Positions 59,274 to 64,000 of a stretch of DNA of 64,000 nt are shown piece by piece. This DNA is from Hypericum androsaemum. Its lineage: Eukaryota; Streptophyta; Magnoliopsida; Malpighiales; Hypericaceae. Location of the stretch: the NCBI GenBank assembly GCA_963995505.1, contig OZ023193.1, positions 310,001 through 374,000 on the forward strand, read 5' to 3'. Under the pieces are notes generated by a model, which did not search any database, had not been told where the DNA came from, and saw only the letters and a list, made by a program, of their open reading frames with translations. Positions within the stretch are counted from its first letter, which is position 1. Each line of letters starts with the position of its first letter. Both the position numbers and the translations under genes were made by a program.

Positions 59274-60102
59274 TTTTTTTTAGAAATGTGGCGCAAAGCC
59301 TATATTATAAAGGATGTGTTACAATATGGAAAGAAAAATACATAAACATAGAACGAAGACACTGAAACAGAACACGAAATCAAGCCTAGAGGAGACAAAG
59401 AAGCATGGGTGAAAGCGAAGGACGGACAAAAGGCTACGAGAGCCGAACATCCAAGGCGAAAGCTGCCGAGACAAGCAACGGCTAATAACTACAAGGTCGC
59501 GTCATAGACACAACCTTGTGGGCATTTGAATGCGTACAAGATGCACGCAAATAAATGCAAAGATCGGACACATCCAACCAAGACAAGACTATGCACCTGC
59601 ACTAACATGCAAAGTTTCGAGAAGCAACACAAACAGAATGAAATAAACGACAGAAGCACCATAACAGAAACAAAGACATAAAACAGGAACATAAAGAGAA
59701 AGTAAAAGAGTCGGTCGGGGGAGTCAGCAGCGACCAACCCCCGAGGAAAGCCGGTGTCCTCAACTTGGCCAAGCAGGACTGGAAGCGACTGAAGAAGGGC
59801 TGGATCAAGGCGGGCGAGGACTGGATCAAGGCGGTTGATGGATGGAGGAAGACGCGAACGGAGCTGCAGGGAAGGACAATTGGACGGAGGACAACCAACG
59901 GCGGACGGCAGACGAAGGGCGACGGCGAGAGGAAGGATGACGGAGGAAAGAACGTGAGGTGGCTGTGGATGTGATTTGAGGGGAAGATGTAAGAGATATT
60001 TGTGAGAAAGGACAGGGAAGAGATGGGGATCGGGATAGGTAAGCTCCTACTGACAGGAGAGAGAGGGAGAGACAAATCTCTCTAGGAATATTGGGGCACC
60101 CT
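59274..60102 (-). mobile_element. Retroposon with poly(A) tail and 18-bp TSD
   Basis: ATCCTCACAACGAGCCTC occurs at 59256-59273 and exactly again at 60103-60120. The insert starts next to the left copy with a T-run, that is, a poly(A) tail read on the minus strand. These are marks of target-primed reverse transcription. The minus-strand 3' end reads TTATAATATAGGCTTTGCGCC before the tail, as in plant non-LTR elements. The body has no reverse transcriptase; it may be a LINE 3' part or a retroposed transcript. Confidence 0.85.
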
Positions 60103-60114
60103 ATCCTCACAACG

Positions 60115-60246
60115 AGCCTCAGGGAACTGATCCCAGCGTCGTCCTCGTCGTCGCCGACGGCCGGGGGGAACTTCGGGAGTTGGTACGAGTATGAGATCCC
60201 CAGCCCTTCTCCGTCGTGCAGTCCTAAGTTGAATCACATCGATTAG
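60115..60246 (+). pseudogene. Possible last-exon fragment of an unknown gene
   Basis: A GC-rich plus frame reads LRELIPASSSSSPTAGGNFG, then SWYEYEIPSPSPSCSPK and ends NHID at a stop (60244-60246). If the retroposon at 59274-60102 is removed, the frame continues upstream to an AG at about 59246. I do not recognise the protein. Confidence 0.35.
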
Positions 60247-60900
60247 ATTTCAAATTAACACGTGTCTCGCTCCTCCTTCTTCCTGTTCGACTCTTGTAGC
60301 TTGCAACCCCTAAAAAAATTCTTGTAGCTTGCATGGAGATTATTAATAAACAGCTGATTGTGGATTTTGCGAGCTCCGATGAGAGTGTTTATATTATTTT
60401 TGCGACCCCCGTTCACGAAACGATGGCATCCATCCCATTCCCACCAAGCAATGATGATTCTTTTTCTGATTTTCAGTTTTTCTTTTTTTTTTAGTACTTT
60501 CTTCTGATTTTTTCGTCTCCACTTACTTTTCCTCTTTTTGTTCTACTGATTTATGTTTCATTGCTGTAAATAGATGGATAATTTTTGCCGGGTTATGTCA
60601 TTTTAATATAATAGTTATGACAATTTATCATAATAGGTGATGTCATTTTGTCATAAAAATTTATGTCAATTTGTCACAATAGATCATGTCATTTTGACAT
60701 AATAATTCATGTCGATTTTTGATAATAGATTATACTAGTTTGATTCACTATAATATACTAGTTTGATTTATTATGATATAACAATTTGATAATATTTAAA
60801 AATACTTATAATAAAAAAATTAAAATTTAAGATAAAAAAACAAAAATTAATTTAGAAAGTGTGAAAGATACGCACCCCAAACCCTCGATTATTTACTAGT

Positions 60901-61125
60901 TTGTCACCAATTTTTTTTTTTGATCCGTTCGTCGTCGCGTTTCTTTGTGGCATTTATGTTACGTTGAGTGATACTCCGCGGCTTGCCAGTGCCGCGGTAG
61001 CAACTGCCGTCTGCTGTACTTCTCTTGGTGGCGCTCTTTCGTACATGGACAAAAATAGAATAAGAACTGGATCTCCTACCAAATTATTCAACGACCTTAA
61101 GGGGTCTATTTCTGGGAAAAATTAG
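60901..61125 (+). pseudogene. C-terminal membrane exon, possibly of the ankyrin gene
   Basis: The frame encodes DPFVVAFLCGIYVTLSDTP, then LASAAVATAVCCTSLGGAL and ends SISGKN before a stop. It has two hydrophobic segments and a charged tail. This fits the last exon of a PGG-domain ankyrin protein, downstream of copy 1 on the same strand, but the link is not shown by sequence. No ATG starts the frame. Confidence 0.35.
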
Positions 61126-61411
61126 TCACGCTCAAGTGTAATGAATGCATAAAAACGCCGTTTAAGTGTAATGATTACTCAAGTAGAGCAACTATGCTAT
61201 AGTTATGTGTACTCCTTAATCAACTATCCCAGTTTGCTTTCGTTTTCTTTTTATGTAATACTATATCATGTAATCAATATTATTGAATGGTTGTTTATTT
61301 TATTTGTAAGCATAATGTGTTATGTATCTGGAGCTATACTATAGTAAGTAGGCAGTGCATGTAAATTTAAGACGAAACATATGAGAACTAAATGTAAGTA
61401 GTCGCCCTTAA

Positions 61412-62343
61412 TTAAACCCATTAGGCCCCAGGGGCCTTATCTCCGTTGCAATTCCAAACAACCTTCTTTATTTCCTCCCCGGTAGGCATCAATTCTAGCA
61501 AAGAGCAAGACGATGAACACAGTTTTTTGAACAGATCGGCTCTAATAGTGGGGCGAGGGCAGGTTTGCTTGAGGAATTGAGCTTTAAATTTATCATGAAT
61601 ATGCTCCTTAATTCACATAGGGTCAGTAAGAAGTCTCCCATCTACTTTAAGGCTACCAATGTGGTTTCTGGCCCTCCTAACTACCACCGAAGTATGGAAA
61701 AACTTTGTATTTTTATCTCCACCTTTGCCCCAATTAACACGCGACTTCTGTTTCCATATCGCATCCAAATTCTTTCGCAGAGAAGAAAGCTCATCTTCCT
61801 TTACTAACCTCCTATTTGATTCCTCAATAGAAAGAGCTCGAGTCTCCTCCATCTTGTCCAGGTTGTGAATCTCTTCCTTGGCAATCTTAATGCACTCCTC
61901 CACCCTTCCAAAGTGCAACGCATTCCAAGACTTGATGAACACGGCAATGTCAATTTGGGAAGGCCTTGTTGGTGATTGCACGACCAGGAAGGTGTGGCGG
62001 GTTCTCTTTGGTGCAATTGTTTGGGGAGTTTGACATCATAGAAACAAAATCATTTTCGAAGGAGCGCTCGGGAACAAAGATGTGTTGATTCATTCAATCC
62101 TTTTTCACGCCCAAGAATAATTGACATAGATGAACCACGTGAGAGGAGCTCGACATCAGCATTTGATCTTATTTTTGGAGTCTTTGGTTGTATCCTGTTA
62201 AGTAGGTGTCAATGGACGAAGATTTTTCTTGCAATTGCCTTCTGGTATAATGCAAGATAAATGTTCGATATGTTTGTAATGTGTGATTACTTTCCCTTTT
62301 TGGTATTTTCGTATATTTAATAAATTATACTACCAAAAAAAAG
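61412..62343 (+). mobile_element. LINE insertion with 5' inversion (twin-primed)
   Basis: GTCGCCCTTAA flanks the insert at 61401-61411 and 62344-62354. The right part (about 61985-62343, plus strand) is a LINE 3' end: GAIVWGVWHHRNKIIFEGA, then 3' UTR and a short A-run. The left part (61412 to about 61984) is on the minus strand and encodes an upstream ORF2 piece: SRVNWGKGGDKNTKFFH, then EEIKKVVWNCNGDKAPG. Opposite orientations inside one TSD pair are the product of twin priming. Confidence 0.85.
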
Positions 62344-62354
62344 GTCGCCCTTAA

Positions 62355-63070
62355 GGACCACTAAAGTATATTGGATAAGAATAGAAAAGAGCATAGACTC
62401 TGAAAAGAACAAAAAAATTATTCTAGAAGATACGAGAAAAATATGTTTGATCATTTGATGTTAGATAGTTTGACCGTGTGTGGATATGTCCAAGCTACAA
62501 TAAAATCATCTAGATTTTTTTATATAGGTGTCTAACTAATAATTAGATAAAAATAAATAACAAAAAGACAAATTGAAACAAACGAAACATAAGTTTGAAG
62601 CGGTTGTGGCTGATGACTGAGTCACTACTGCCCATTTATGTTATGGAGGCAATTCCTAAAACAGACATGCCAAAATGGAGCAGACTCGTCAGAAATTGAA
62701 ATCGGTGGGCCTGGAGAGCCTTCAAGCCATCTCTGAGCCCTTTAAGCCCCATCTCCGTATAAGAAATCACTTGTTTTTTAAATAGAATAAACATTTGACC
62801 CAGTATAACATGTTGAACTACGAAGTAATAGTTCCACCCAAAAAAAACTACGAAGTAATAGTGTACAAATATATTAAATCACAAAATACTAAAATGAAGT
62901 TTAACATGTATATTATTATAAATCAATTACCAGCGCTGGATCGGGAGTGCTCTGTTAGAGTATACTAATCAAAGATAGCTGGTATATATTGAGCAACCAT
63001 CGCATCAGTATAACGCCCCAAGAATTTCCAAAAAAACAATCAAATCAATTTACTACCGGGTACCAACAAA
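62355..63070. other. Upstream DNA of ankyrin copy 2
   Basis: 62920-63070 matches 55055-55095, 56025-56050 and 56550-56617 upstream of copy 1. The rest is AT-rich with nothing recognised. Confidence 0.5.
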
Positions 63071-63525
63071 ATGGAGACGAGCAAATTGTATGACGCTATT
63101 GTTAGAGGAGACGACGAGTCATTTGAAGGTCTCATCTCGTCCAGTCATCCGTCCGGTGACGCGTTGAATATGCTCTTGCAGCAATGTATGGAGCGACACG
63201 AATTGCTGAGATGATCTTGGATAGATGCCCTCGGCTTCTAACCAAGTGGAACTTCAAGGATTCATTCCCGCGTCAATGGAGTTACCCCTGGCAGAGAGAG
63301 GATTCCCCCTTGCATCTCGCTGCCAGATACGGGCAACTCAAAGTGGCCCAAATGTTGGTCAACCGAGCAGAGCAGTTGGGGAACAATGTCCTCCTTAATG
63401 TACTACTGGAGATGAGGAACCGGAACAAGGATACAGTTCTGCACGATGCTGTTCGAAGTGGGTGCTTCGAAATGGTTGTCTTGCTCATAAGCAAAGACAA
63501 GCATACTGTTTCTTGCAGTGAGTAG
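63071..63525 (+). pseudogene. Ankyrin-repeat protein gene, copy 2, frame-broken and truncated
   Basis: It starts METSKLYDAIVRGDDESFEG, parallel to copy 1. The frame shifts near 63180 into GATRIAEMILDRCPRLLTKW, followed by an ankyrin repeat (DSPLHLAARYGQLKVAQMLV) and VRSGCFEMVVLLISKDKH. It ends in a stop at 63523. Compared with copy 1 it has an in-frame insertion of about 15 codons (around SFPRQWSYPWQRE). Homology stops at about 63510, where GC-rich, LTR-like DNA begins. Confidence 0.75.
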
Positions 63526-63559
63526 AAAGTTCGAGGACATAGCTTGGCACATCCTATCA

Positions 63560-64000
63560 GAAATGTTGAGTATGGAGCCTGAGTACGAGTGAAATATTCG
63601 GGTGGCTTGAATGAAGACGAAGTAAAATGCCGAGGTCGTGAAGGGCCTAGTGGCCGCTAGGTGAGTAGCGGCCGCTAGGGTCCAGCGGGTGCTAACAAGG
63701 TGGCCTTCGCTGGGGGGCCTTGGTAGTAGCTTGAAAAGCTGATGACCCAGCGGCCGCTAGGAGGCCAACGGCCTCTGGGGGTGCCTGAGAAAGTTGATTT
63801 TCTTGGACGGTTTTGCCCCTCCCGACCTAAATAGTTCCCTAGGTTTGTGAAAACTATAAATACCCATTTGCCTCATTGTTGAAGGTGTGCTTCAAGGGTG
63901 CCCAACCCAAGTAAAGGAGGAGGAGAAGAAGAAGAAGACCCAAGAAGAAGGGTTGCCTCCAAGTGAAGGAGGAGGAGGAGGAGAAGAAGACCCAAGAAGA
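63560..64000 (+). mobile_element. Possible LTR retroelement end running off the window
   Basis: From TGTTGAGTATGGAGCC at 63564 the composition becomes GC-rich, with repeated AGCGGCCGCTAG words. A TATA-like ACTATAAATACC lies at about 63853, followed by purine-rich GAGGAGAAGAAG repeats. This resembles an LTR with its promoter, but the other end is outside the window. Confidence 0.35.

Overview
This is nuclear DNA from a flowering plant, most likely a eudicot. The genes have many short GT-AG introns, the protein set is plant-specific (an ACT-domain STY kinase, plant-type ATR), and the spacers are AT-rich and packed with transposable elements. No bacterial or organellar gene set is present. I cannot name the species from the sequence alone.

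Four intact protein-coding genes could be rebuilt exon by exon with continuous phase. They are an ACT-domain Raf-like kinase of the STY8/17/46 group (9617-14143, +, 577 aa), the DNA-damage checkpoint kinase ATR (15452-26074, +, 2723 aa), a DCAF8-type WD40 substrate receptor (31070-34401, +, 495 aa) and a TetA/HIAT1-like 12-TM MFS transporter (35977-40424, -, 439 aa). A small GRF zinc-finger gene (568-981, +) sits beside a decayed Mutator-like transposase (about 1640-3008, -) at the left edge. These genes are independent transcription units; there is no sign that they form one pathway.

The rest is a readable record of transposition. Three terminal-inverted-repeat elements lie side by side between ATR and DCAF8 (27505-30940), each with a perfect 9-bp target-site duplication (TSD). 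The third carries a stolen fragment of a lipocalin gene just upstream of DCAF8. A further element with captured sequence lies between DCAF8 and the transporter. Right of the transporter, the 5' end of that gene and its upstream DNA were duplicated (40335-42000 copied to about 43004-50270). The second copy was then inflated by a Copia LTR element joined to a LINE, a 1.0-kb element carrying a tRNA-like sequence, and a 1.46-kb element. The two copies let several insertions be read as filled versus empty sites. A 2.9-kb element (51144-54051) is itself split by another (51848-53240).

The right end (55-64 kb) holds two tandem, frame-broken ankyrin-repeat gene copies, a hAT-like element, a retroposon with an 18-bp TSD, a LINE insertion with a 5' inversion, and the start of a GC-rich, LTR-like sequence running off the window.
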